Below, in pieces: positions 8,426 through 16,701 of a stretch of 64,000 nucleotides of DNA (position 1 is its first letter; each line of letters starts with the position of its first letter). The stretch covers positions 310,001 through 374,000 of the forward strand of contig NC_008391.1 of assembly GCF_000203915.1 (NCBI RefSeq), written 5' to 3'. The notes under the pieces are model-generated. The model did not search any database and was not told the DNA's origin. It saw nothing but the letters and a program-made list of their open reading frames with translations. The position numbers and the translations under genes were made by a program. The DNA is from Burkholderia ambifaria AMMD (GTDB lineage: Bacteria; Pseudomonadota; Gammaproteobacteria; Burkholderiales; Burkholderiaceae).

Positions 8426-9262
8426 TTACTTGCCGGCCTTGCGCCGCGCCATGTACGCGAGGTAGGCGACGATCTGGTCGAGTTCCCGGTCGCTCAGTTG
8501 CTCGGGCGGGAACGCCGGCATCACGCGGCCCGGCCAGTCGCGCACCGATGCCGGGTTGCGGATGTAGCGGCGCAGCGCGGCCGGCTGGAAGTAGTCGACG
8601 GGATTCATCGGCGCGTTCAGGTCGGGGCCGGCGTGGCTGCTGCCCGCGCCGTCGAGGCGGTGGCACGCGAGGCATTGCGTGACGAACAGCCGCTGGCCCG
8701 CACGGGCCGGATCGTTCGCCGGCAGCGCCGAATCGACGGCGAGCGACGGCCAGCGCGCGAGCGGTGACGATTCGACCGTGATGCGCACGATCTGATACGG
8801 CCACTGCTCGCCGCGCACCGACGACGCGTCCGGCCCTAGCCACACCAGATAGAACGGCCCCGCGCTGACTTGCTTGCCCGGCAGCTTCGGCCACGGGTGC
8901 GCGGGATCCTCGATCGCGAGCCACGCGATGGCGCCGGCCGGCGCACGGCGGCGCGCGAGATCCAGCGGTAATTGCGCGGCGAAACCGTCGGCCGCGCGCG
9001 TTTCGAGCACGCCGTCGGCGGCTGGCGGCGTGTCGCCGAGCAGCGCGGCGAACGGCACCGCGCGGAACGTCATCGGCCGGCCGTACGCAATGTCGCGCGG
9101 CACGTGGATGTCCGTCGCGTCGGCGCGCGCGAGCAGCGCCTCGCGCGTCAGGACGCGCGGCGTGCCGTCGGTGTCGAGTTCGAGCGCGCCCTGCGCGGAC
9201 GCGCGCGTGGCGATCAGGCACACCATCAGCAGCAACAGCGAAAACCACCGGCACTTCAGCAT
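8426..9262 (-). CDS. Exported mono-heme cytochrome c with an N-terminal extra domain
   Basis: The 278-aa product has a signal peptide (residues 1-23, ending ASA) and one heme c site CLACH at 197-201, with a likely distal Met in PGRVMPAFP. The about 160 residues between signal and heme domain (PFAALLG, then WLAIEDPAHPWPKLPGK and QWPYQIVRI) resemble the molybdopterin-oxidoreductase-like periplasmic domain found in some cytochrome c fusions, though no cofactor Cys was identified. It would shuttle electrons in the periplasm. It converges on the carbamoylase gene with 10 nt between stops. The partner enzyme is unknown. Confidence 0.85.
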   Translation of the reverse strand: MLKCRWFSLLLLMVCLIATRASAQGALELDTDGTPRVLTREALLARADATDIHVPRDIAYGRPMTFRAVPFAALLGDTPPAADGVLETRAADGFAAQLPLDLARRRAPAGAIAWLAIEDPAHPWPKLPGKQVSAGPFYLVWLGPDASSVRGEQWPYQIVRITVESSPLARWPSLAVDSALPANDPARAGQRLFVTQCLACHRLDGAGSSHAGPDLNAPMNPVDYFQPAALRRYIRNPASVRDWPGRVMPAFPPEQLSDRELDQIVAYLAYMARRKAGK

Positions 9263-9614
9263 TCGTACTCCGTGGAAGGGGCGTTGCGGCGGCGGAAGGG
9301 GCGAGTGCCGCGGCCGATGGAAGGAATCGGGCGACAGTCTAGCCGGTAAGGGCGGCGCTGGCGACTGCGGCGCGGGAGCCGGGGAGCGCGGGAGCCGGGA
9401 TCGAACCGGCGACGGCAGCGTGTCCGGCTACCCGATCGCCGGATGCATGTGCAGGGATCGCGCCGCGCTATTCGCGCAGCGGTGCATCGGGCCGACGTGC
9501 CGCAGCACGCGCATCATTACGCGACCAACGGCGTGCCGACGACGCACAAGGAAGCGGCCGACTCAAAAGGCATCGGTGAATCGCGTCGATCCGGATGATC
9601 GATGCGCGGCGTCG
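9263..9614. other. Intergenic region without a gene
   Basis: No plausible coding frame is seen between the cytochrome c start and the stop of the exported protein. A 14-bp direct repeat (CGCGGGAGCCGGG units, about 9371-9399) is present. The second copy runs into a tRNA T-arm-like stem-loop on the minus strand, but no complete tRNA can be folded by eye. Confidence 0.5.
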
Positions 9615-10916
9615 TCAACGCGTCGGACACTGCGCGTCGGCCTTCGGCAACGGCGTGTCCCGCGCCGTGTCGAAATCGGCTTCGCGCGCGCCGGATGGTG
9701 TCAGCGACACGAAATGCATCGCCCCGCCGCGCGCCGGGAATCCCGCGATGCCGGTCGAGCCCCACGGAATCGGTGAACGCTGTACGCCGCTCACCGACAT
9801 GCCCGTTGGCGAAAGCGCCAGCGCCAGCAGCCGCCCGTCGCGGGTCGGCACGTACGCATGCGTGCCGTCGACGCCGATCCCGGACTCCCGCACCGACGCA
9901 GGCAGGCAGTCGAGCGTCGCGACGCGACGGCCGTCCGGGTCGATCAGCATCGCGACGCCGCGATTGTCCGCGGTGGTCGTGACGACGACGAAGCGGTCGA
10001 CCGCCGGCACGTAGGCCGACGAATACACGTAGTACTGGATCGCGTCGTTCAGCGCGCCGAGCTTGTCGAGCTTGGCCGTGACCGGATCGAACATCGCGTA
10101 TTCGAGCGTCGCGTCCGTGCTGCCTTCGATGTATTTCTGCCAGAGCAGCAGCGCGCGGCGCGACGAGCCCGCGACCATGGGCCACCACTCGCGGCGGCGC
10201 GGCGCGACCGACACATGGTTCAGCACGCGTCCTTCGGCATCGTAGGTTTTCACGTAGACGCCGTTGCCGGTGCCGAGATTGTCGACGCCGCCGCCGTCGA
10301 TCCAGTCGGCGGAATAGAACACGACGAAGCGTTCGCCCACCGCGGCGACGTGCCCCGAGTGGCCGCCCGCTTCGACGTCGTTCGGGTAGGGCTTGACCGG
10401 CTTCAGGTCGCGCCGATAGATGCCGTATCGCTGGCTGACCGTCTCCGGCGTGTCCCAGCCGTCCTCGAACGTGACGAAGATGTCGCCGCGCGGGTTCTGC
10501 GCGATCGATACCGGTTCCTGCGCTTCCGGACGGCTGATGAACGTATGGACGCGCAGCAGGCCCGGCTTGCCCGGCAGCCATTCGCCGACATACACGTCAT
10601 GCGGCCAGTTGCCGTTGCGCAGCGCGCCGCGCGGCGCGATGCCCGAGCTGCTGAAGAACACCCAGCGCCGGCCGTCGCCGGCATCGGCCACGCCGATCCC
10701 GTGCATGAAGCGCCGCGCGTCACCGCGTTCCTGCGGCGCCGCGGGCGGCTGCACGGTGACTGTATGCACGACCGGCGCGCCGGCGCACGTGTACGTCGGC
10801 GCCGCAACGGCAACGCACGCGCCGCACAGAACGGCCGCGACGCGCCACGCGGCCGCACGCCGGGCCGCGCGTGCGCGCAGGGCGAACGCGTGCGCCACGT
10901 CCTGCCGCTCCGTCAT
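9615..10916 (-). CDS. Exported protein of unknown function at the end of the pga operon
   Basis: The 433-aa product has a hydrophobic export segment at about residues 20-46 ([19 protein letters not shown], ending TCAGA). The rest is rich in beta-strand patterns with repeated [19 protein letters not shown] and [12 protein letters not shown] motifs, suggesting a beta-propeller. No enzyme family is recognised. The start ATG overlaps the glmS stop by 4 nt (ATGA), so it is the last gene of the exopolysaccharide operon. A role in binding or processing the secreted polymer is a guess from position. A later start near residue 18 would also leave a signal peptide. Confidence 0.75.
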   Translation of the reverse strand: MTERQDVAHAFALRARAARRAAAWRVAAVLCGACVAVAAPTYTCAGAPVVHTVTVQPPAAPQERGDARRFMHGIGVADAGDGRRWVFFSSSGIAPRGALRNGNWPHDVYVGEWLPGKPGLLRVHTFISRPEAQEPVSIAQNPRGDIFVTFEDGWDTPETVSQRYGIYRRDLKPVKPYPNDVEAGGHSGHVAAVGERFVVFYSADWIDGGGVDNLGTGNGVYVKTYDAEGRVLNHVSVAPRRREWWPMVAGSSRRALLLWQKYIEGSTDATLEYAMFDPVTAKLDKLGALNDAIQYYVYSSAYVPAVDRFVVVTTTADNRGVAMLIDPDGRRVATLDCLPASVRESGIGVDGTHAYVPTRDGRLLALALSPTGMSVSGVQRSPIPWGSTGIAGFPARGGAMHFVSLTPSGAREADFDTARDTPLPKADAQCPTR

Positions 10917-12736
10917 TCGACGGTGACCGATTTCGCGAGGTTGCGCGGCTTGTCGACGTCGGCGCCGCGCGCGCAGCCGACGTGATACGCGAGCAGCTGC
11001 AACGGAATCACGTTGACGATCGGCGACAGCGCATCGCCCGATTCGCGCACGCGGATCAGGTGCGTATCACGATCGGCCTCGATCTCGAGTTGATGACCCG
11101 CGAGCACGTACAGCCGTCCGCCGCGGGCGCGCACTTCGGCCATGTTGGACTTCAGCTTCTGGAACAGGCGGTCGTCCGGCGCGATCGTGACGACCGGCAT
11201 CGCGCTCGTGACGAGCGCGAGCGGGCCATGCTTCAGCTCGCCGGCCGGATAGCCTTCCGCATGGATGTACGACACTTCCTTGAGCTTCAGCGCACCTTCC
11301 AGCGCGATCGGATAGTGAATGCCGCGCCCGAGGAACAGCGCGTTCTCGGTGCGCGCGAACTTCGCGGCCCAGCCCATGATCTGCGTTTCCAGCGCGAGTG
11401 CGTGGGCGATGCGCTCGGGCAGTTCGTGCAGCTTCTTCAGGTGCATCGCGACCTGCTCGGCGTCGAGCCGGCCGCGCTGCTGCGCGAGCGTCAGCGTCAG
11501 CAGGAACAGCGCGACGAGCTGCGTCGTGAACGCCTTGGTCGACGCGACGCCGAGCTCGATGCCGGCACGCGTCAGGAAGCAGAGCGGCGCGCTGCGCGCG
11601 ATCGAGCTGGTCGCCACGTTGCAGATCGCCATCGACATGTCCTGACCCATCTCGCGCGCGCGTTCGAGCGCGCCGATCGTGTCGGCGGTCTCGCCGGACT
11701 GCGAGATGCCGACGACCAGCGTGCGCGGATCGGGCACGGTATCGCGATAGCGGTATTCGCTCGCGATCTCGACCTGGGCCGGGATGCCCGCGATGCTCTC
11801 GAGCCAGTATTTCGCGGTCAGGCCCGCGTAGTAGCTGGTGCCGCAGCCGAGCAGCAGCACGCTGCGGGCCTTCGACAACAACGCGCGCGCGCTTGCTTCG
11901 CCGCCGAACAGCGCGGGCGAGATTGCGTCGATGCCGTCGATCGTGCTGGCGATCGCCTTCGGCTGCTCGAAGATCTCCTTCTGCATGAAGTGCTGGTAGG
12001 GCCCAAGCGCGGCGTCGTCGTCGCGCGCCTTGACCTCGCACAGCGGACGCCTGGCTTCGGCCCCGACCGAATCGACGACGTCGATGCGCTCCGGCGTGAT
12101 CAGCGCGACGTCGCCGTCTTCCAGGTAGACGAAGCGATCGGTCAGATCGCCGAGCGCCGCGCAGTCGGACGCCAGATAGTTCTGGTCCGCGCCGATGCCG
12201 ATCACGAGCGGCGAGCCGGCGCGCGCGGCGACGAGCCGCTGCGGTTCGCGCGCGCTCAGCACGGCGATCGCATACGCGCCGTGCAGCCGCTTGACCGCGC
12301 GGATCACGGCATCGAACAGGTTGTCGCGATAGACGCTGTGGATCAGATGCGCGATCACCTCCGTGTCGGTTTCGCCGCGAAACGTATAGCCGCGCTGCCG
12401 CAGTTCGGCGCGCAGCGCGTCATGGTTTTCGATGATCCCGTTGTGCACGACCGCGATCGTGTCGCCCGACATGATCGGATGCGCATTGACTTCCGACGGC
12501 GCACCGTGGGTCGCCCAGCGCGTGTGCGCGATGCAGGTCTGCGCTTCGAGACCGAGCGTCAGCACGCGCTGCTGCAGGTCCGCCACGCGCCGCAGCGTGC
12601 GTTCGCTGCACAAATGGCCGTCGCGCAGCACGGCGATGCCGCACGAATCGTAGCCGCGATACTCGAGCCGGCTCAGCGCATTGACCAGTTGCGGCACCTG
12701 ATTCTTCAGGCCGCTTGCTCCGACGATTCCGCACAT
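10913..12736 (-). CDS. glmS: Glutamine--fructose-6-phosphate aminotransferase (GlmS paralogue)
   Basis: The 607-aa protein has the usual GlmS length. The N-terminal Ntn glutaminase domain starts MCGIVG with catalytic Cys2 and has RWATHG and the NGIIEN loop. Two SIS isomerase domains follow ([18 protein letters not shown]), and the C-terminus ends KSVTVE. It makes glucosamine-6-phosphate from fructose-6-phosphate and glutamine, the first committed step to UDP-GlcNAc. It lies 122 nt after pgaD and is coupled to the next gene. A biosynthetic GlmS in the exopolysaccharide operon would raise precursor supply when the operon is on. A separate housekeeping glmS is expected elsewhere in the genome. 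Confidence 0.95.
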   Translation of the reverse strand: MCGIVGASGLKNQVPQLVNALSRLEYRGYDSCGIAVLRDGHLCSERTLRRVADLQQRVLTLGLEAQTCIAHTRWATHGAPSEVNAHPIMSGDTIAVVHNGIIENHDALRAELRQRGYTFRGETDTEVIAHLIHSVYRDNLFDAVIRAVKRLHGAYAIAVLSAREPQRLVAARAGSPLVIGIGADQNYLASDCAALGDLTDRFVYLEDGDVALITPERIDVVDSVGAEARRPLCEVKARDDDAALGPYQHFMQKEIFEQPKAIASTIDGIDAISPALFGGEASARALLSKARSVLLLGCGTSYYAGLTAKYWLESIAGIPAQVEIASEYRYRDTVPDPRTLVVGISQSGETADTIGALERAREMGQDMSMAICNVATSSIARSAPLCFLTRAGIELGVASTKAFTTQLVALFLLTLTLAQQRGRLDAEQVAMHLKKLHELPERIAHALALETQIMGWAAKFARTENALFLGRGIHYPIALEGALKLKEVSYIHAEGYPAGELKHGPLALVTSAMPVVTIAPDDRLFQKLKSNMAEVRARGGRLYVLAGHQLEIEADRDTHLIRVRESGDALSPIVNVIPLQLLAYHVGCARGADVDKPRNLAKSVTVE

Positions 12737-12858
12737 GATTCACCTCGTCTAACAGGGAAGTTGCCGGCTGGCGCGCGCGACGCGCGGCAGCACGCTATCA
12801 GGAGCGGTGTCGCGCCGCGCGGCATGCGTCGCGCGCGGCGCGGCACGTCTGCCCGGAC

Positions 12859-13347
12859 CTATTCGCGCGGTTGGGCCCCTGCATGCGCGACCCATTCGAT
12901 GCCCGAGATCGAGCCGTTCGCGTCGTGCGACGCGACGAGAATGCGCGTCGTGCGTCGTGCGCCGCGCCGGCGGGCGCCCGCGAACGCGGTCGGCGCGACC
13001 GAGCGCACCTTCACGCTGGCCGAGCGCCGCAACATCTTCGACACGCGCCACCGGTACGCGAGCGGATGCACGACGCGCCCCGCGATCAGCCACATGACGA
13101 TCGTGCCCGCGATCAGCGCGATGCTCGTCACGTAGAACACGATCTGTTCGATCGGCATCTCGGCCTCGTTGAACGGCAACAGGTAGCGGTAGGTATAGAT
13201 GCAGATCGATGCCCAGACCCCACCGACCAGCGCGGGCCGCATCAGGCGGAACCACGCGACGAGCACGGGTCCGACGATGCCGCCGCGCTCGGCGATCAGC
13301 TCGCGCGGGGCGCGCAGGGAAAGGTCAATAATCGGCGCGTTCTTCAT
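12859..13347 (-). CDS. pgaD: Poly-beta-1,6-GlcNAc synthesis membrane protein PgaD
   Basis: The 162-aa inner-membrane protein has two transmembrane segments (about residues 35-53 and 67-90) followed by a basic cytoplasmic tail. It overlaps the 3' end of pgaC by 23 nt. PgaD is poorly conserved but always small, two-helix and adjacent to pgaC. It binds PgaC and is needed for polymerisation, in E. coli under c-di-GMP control. The extended Arg-rich tail (RRSASVKVRS, GARRRGARRTTR) is longer than in E. coli PgaD (137 aa). The assignment rests mainly on topology and position. Confidence 0.85.
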   Translation of the reverse strand: MKNAPIIDLSLRAPRELIAERGGIVGPVLVAWFRLMRPALVGGVWASICIYTYRYLLPFNEAEMPIEQIVFYVTSIALIAGTIVMWLIAGRVVHPLAYRWRVSKMLRRSASVKVRSVAPTAFAGARRRGARRTTRILVASHDANGSISGIEWVAHAGAQPRE

Positions 13348-14596
13348 GTTGAATGCCTCGGTCGGGACTGACCCAAACGGCGCGCTTGCCGCGGCCCCGC
13401 AATACGACGGCGGGCAGGGCGACGACGGTGGTGATCATGCTGATCAACCAGAACGCGACGGGGTACCAGATGGTGTCAAGGAAGTACATCAGGAGTTTTT
13501 CGTCGTAACGACGATCGATCATGCTGCCGATAATCAGCTGCAGGATGCAGGTCGCCACCAGCAGCATCCCGTGCCAGTGCGGCACCACGGACACATGCCA
13601 GCTCGGCGGAAGCGGGTAGACCACGTCGATCAGCGCGAGCAGCAGGATGAACGACATCGAGTACGCCCACGCGATGCCGATCAGGTACTCGATGAACAGC
13701 GGCCACATCATCATCTGCGTCGGCCGCGCGAGCGTGCCCGCGTACTTCATCAGCACCTGGATGCCTCCCTTCGCCCAGCGCAGCCGCTGCCGGTAGAGCC
13801 CCCGGACCGTCTCGGGCATCAGGATCCAGCTGAGCGCGTGCGGCTCGTACACGACGCGCCAGTCGCGGCATTGCAGCTTCCAGCTGATGTCGATGTCCTC
13901 GGTCAGCATGTCCGAGCTCCAGTAGCCGACATCGGCGAGCGCGGTCTTGCGGAACATCGTGATCACGCCCGACACCGTGAAGATGCGGCCGTACACCTGC
14001 TGCGTGCGCTTGATCAGCCCGACGATCGACGAGAATTCGCCGACCTGCATGCGCCCGAGCAGCGACGTGCGCGTGCGGATGCGCGGGTTGCCGGTCACCG
14101 CGCCGACACCCGGATCGGTCAGGAAATGCTCGAGCATCCAGCCGATCGCGTCGTGCGCGAGCAGCGCGTCGCCGTCGATGCAGAGCAGGTATTCGGCGTT
14201 CGATACCGCGGCCGCGGTCGTGAGCCCGACCGCCTTGCCCTCGTTGCGCGCGTGATGGATCACGAGCAGCCGCGGGATCTCGACGGCCAGCTCGTTGAGG
14301 ATCTCGCCCGTGCGGTCCTGGCTGCCGTCGTTGACCGCGATGATGTCGTAGTTCGGGTAGTCCATCGCGTTCAGATGCCGGATCACGCTGCGCGCGTTCG
14401 CCGCTTCGTTGAAGCACGGCACGACGATCGAGATCTTCGGGATGCCGCTCGACGCGATCGTGCGCATCGACAGCTCGCGGCCCTCCTCGAGCAGGAAGTA
14501 GTGAACGACGCCGCCGATCATCCACAGATACGACATGAAGAACGGATAGTAGAAGACGAAGTCCTGCAAGCGCTGGATGATGCTGTGGGAGTTCAT
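13325..14596 (-). CDS. pgaC: Poly-beta-1,6-N-acetyl-D-glucosamine synthase PgaC
   Basis: The 423-aa inner-membrane GT2 glycosyltransferase polymerises UDP-GlcNAc. An N-terminal TM segment (FFMSYLWMIGGVVHYFLL) precedes the catalytic domain with ISIVVPCFNEA, the LLCIDGDA DxD region, the MLTEDIDISW acceptor motif and the QRLRWAKGG product motif (QxxRW). Several TM segments follow at the C-terminus. The start MNSHSIIQRLQD overlaps the pgaB stop by 4 nt (ATGA). The frame is open far upstream but that is shadow of pgaB. It works with PgaD and the exporter PgaA. Confidence 0.97.
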   Translation of the reverse strand: MNSHSIIQRLQDFVFYYPFFMSYLWMIGGVVHYFLLEEGRELSMRTIASSGIPKISIVVPCFNEAANARSVIRHLNAMDYPNYDIIAVNDGSQDRTGEILNELAVEIPRLLVIHHARNEGKAVGLTTAAAVSNAEYLLCIDGDALLAHDAIGWMLEHFLTDPGVGAVTGNPRIRTRTSLLGRMQVGEFSSIVGLIKRTQQVYGRIFTVSGVITMFRKTALADVGYWSSDMLTEDIDISWKLQCRDWRVVYEPHALSWILMPETVRGLYRQRLRWAKGGIQVLMKYAGTLARPTQMMMWPLFIEYLIGIAWAYSMSFILLLALIDVVYPLPPSWHVSVVPHWHGMLLVATCILQLIIGSMIDRRYDEKLLMYFLDTIWYPVAFWLISMITTVVALPAVVLRGRGKRAVWVSPDRGIQHEERADY

Positions 14597-16686
14597 GGCG
14601 TCTTGGTTCCGGGCGTGTGCTGCATCTGCATCAGCGCGTTGATCGAGTTCTGGTCGAGGCGGGACTTCAACGACATCACGTCGCGCATCGCTTCGAGCTG
14701 CGGCTGGCCGTTCAGGAAGTTGTCCGGGTAGTAGCCGAAATTCACCGCGCCCTTGCTGCGCAGCCGCCGCATCTGCGCGAGCAGCGTGTTGGCCGGTACC
14801 TCTTTGCGCGCGCGCCAGTCGTACGACTGCAGTTCGAACACGGTGCGCTCCAGGCCGCGCGGCTTCGCATGGACGGCCTGCACGAGCTGGTCGAGCCAGC
14901 TTTCGGGATCCTTCGCCTGTTCCATGTACGGCATCGCCATCAGCGCGACGTAGTCGTAGGTCGCGAGGAAATCGTCGTAGTTCTGCGCGTACCACGCTTC
15001 CGATTCGGGCTTGAGCACCGGCATCGCGAAGATGTTGCGTGCGGTCAGCACATCGCCCGCATTCTGGTGGGCCAGCACGATCTGCGAGAGCTGGCGGGTC
15101 AGGTCGACGAGATAGCGCGACTTCTGGCGCGTCCAGCGCTTCATCAGGTCGGGGTTCTCGCGGATCTTGCCGATATCGGCCGGCAACCCCCACTGCGAAT
15201 AGGTGCGCAGCGCATGCTTGCCCGCATCCTCGTAGTCGTCGAGCACGGCGTCGTCGCCGAACAGGATGCCGCTGAACGATGCGTGCTTGGTGAGATCCTC
15301 GTAGATCTGCTGGATCATCAGCCGCGCTTCCGGATCGAACGGGCTCAGCCGGAACACGCGCGTGCCGTTCTCGCGCGCCGGCGCGCCGCCGTAGGCGCTC
15401 ACGGCCTCGAGCCCGCGCTGCTTGTCCGCCGGCGGCCGGAACGCGAGCACCGGCATCCATGCGTACACCTGCACGTTGGCGCGCGTGTTGAGCTGCCACG
15501 CGGCGCGCGAGAACAGGTCGGAGCGCATCGGCAGGTGCCGGTTCGGGAAATACACGGCTTCGGCCACACCGGTGCCTTTCGGATCCGCATACGCCTGCAG
15601 GTACACCGATTTCGGCTGCATCCGGTAGATGCGTTCGATCAGCTTGCCGAGATTCGCTTCCTGCCGCGCGGGATCCGGATCGTAGACCTGGTCGAGATCG
15701 ACCTGCACGGTGCGCTCGGGCACGTCGACGTCACCGCGGTTGGATGCCGGCTCGCGCATCGAGCGTTCGAACCCGCCGATGTCGACGTCGTACATCATCA
15801 GGATCCGTCTCAAGCGGTCCAGCGGCACGTCCGGCGTGTTCGGGCCGGCGTCGAGGCTGAACTGGATGTCCATGCCGAGCGACGTCGATATCTTGCGCAC
15901 GGGCTGGTTTTCCGCGCCGTATGGCCACACCATCGAGCGTGCGACGATGCCGGTGTGTTCGCGGATCTGCCGCACGCAGGTCTGCAGGTCGTTGTGCACG
16001 CGCGCTTCGAATTCGGCGTCGGTTTCATAGCGCTTCTGGTCCTGCAGGTAGAGGTGCGAGGTGGTCGCCGGCAACTCGTTGCCTTGCGGGTTCGCGATCG
16101 CGCCGTGATGGAGGTTGTGGGTGTGGCAGCCGAGCTCGACGAGATGCGACTGGCCGAGCTTCTTCACCTCGTCCCACGACAGGAAGTAGTCGCGCGGCAC
16201 CTGCACCTTGTCGCTGATGCGGATCGGCGCATTCGGCGGTGTATCGATCCACGCGGTGACGATGCCCATCACGGCCGGATACTTGAAGCGCTCGAGCAGC
16301 GGCAGCACCTTCGTGTAGTGGCTGCGAAAGCCGTCGTCGAACGTGAGCAGCACCGAGCGCGGCGGCAGCGGCTTGCCGCCGTGCCGCGACTCCTCGATCT
16401 GCTTGACCGTGATGGTGTGGTAGTTGTTGGTCTGCAGCCACGAGAAGATGGCGGTCAGCGTGCCGGTATCGACGGCGAACGGGTCGACCATCGCCGACGG
16501 GGAGGTGAACGACGCCATCAGATTGTCACGCACGTCATGCAGGCAGATCACGCGAAACGTCTTGCCGTCGGCCGGATCGGACGGCGGCAGCAGGTCGATC
16601 ATCTTGGCATTGCTCACGCCCGGGAACAGCGAACAGGCGGCAAATGCGCCCATGCATCCGCACATGAAGGTCCGTCTGGATTGCAT
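14593..16686 (-). CDS. pgaB: Poly-beta-1,6-GlcNAc N-deacetylase PgaB
   Basis: The 697-aa exported protein has an N-terminal signal with Cys residues at 9, 11 and 18 (CGCMGAFAACS), a possible lipobox. The CE4 polysaccharide deacetylase domain spans about residues 40-300, with LTFDDGF at 114-120 (Asp117/Asp118) and metal His residues in ELGCHTHNLHH. A C-terminal (beta/alpha)8 glycoside-hydrolase domain follows (FSGILFGDDAVLDDYE, YDYVALMAMPYME). It partially deacetylates PNAG in the periplasm before export and can cleave it. It starts 15 nt after pgaA and couples to pgaC. Confidence 0.96.
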   Translation of the reverse strand: MQSRRTFMCGCMGAFAACSLFPGVSNAKMIDLLPPSDPADGKTFRVICLHDVRDNLMASFTSPSAMVDPFAVDTGTLTAIFSWLQTNNYHTITVKQIEESRHGGKPLPPRSVLLTFDDGFRSHYTKVLPLLERFKYPAVMGIVTAWIDTPPNAPIRISDKVQVPRDYFLSWDEVKKLGQSHLVELGCHTHNLHHGAIANPQGNELPATTSHLYLQDQKRYETDAEFEARVHNDLQTCVRQIREHTGIVARSMVWPYGAENQPVRKISTSLGMDIQFSLDAGPNTPDVPLDRLRRILMMYDVDIGGFERSMREPASNRGDVDVPERTVQVDLDQVYDPDPARQEANLGKLIERIYRMQPKSVYLQAYADPKGTGVAEAVYFPNRHLPMRSDLFSRAAWQLNTRANVQVYAWMPVLAFRPPADKQRGLEAVSAYGGAPARENGTRVFRLSPFDPEARLMIQQIYEDLTKHASFSGILFGDDAVLDDYEDAGKHALRTYSQWGLPADIGKIRENPDLMKRWTRQKSRYLVDLTRQLSQIVLAHQNAGDVLTARNIFAMPVLKPESEAWYAQNYDDFLATYDYVALMAMPYMEQAKDPESWLDQLVQAVHAKPRGLERTVFELQSYDWRARKEVPANTLLAQMRRLRSKGAVNFGYYPDNFLNGQPQLEAMRDVMSLKSRLDQNSINALMQMQHTPGTKTP

Positions 16687-16701
16687 CGTACGATCTCCTT
16701 G

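Noticed and set aside
9380..9480. Possible tRNA on the minus strand
   Set aside because: GCCGG-TTCGATC-CCGGC at about 9390-9413 looks like a T-arm, but no matching acceptor stem, D-arm or anticodon arm can be paired upstream. It may be a chance match or a remnant.
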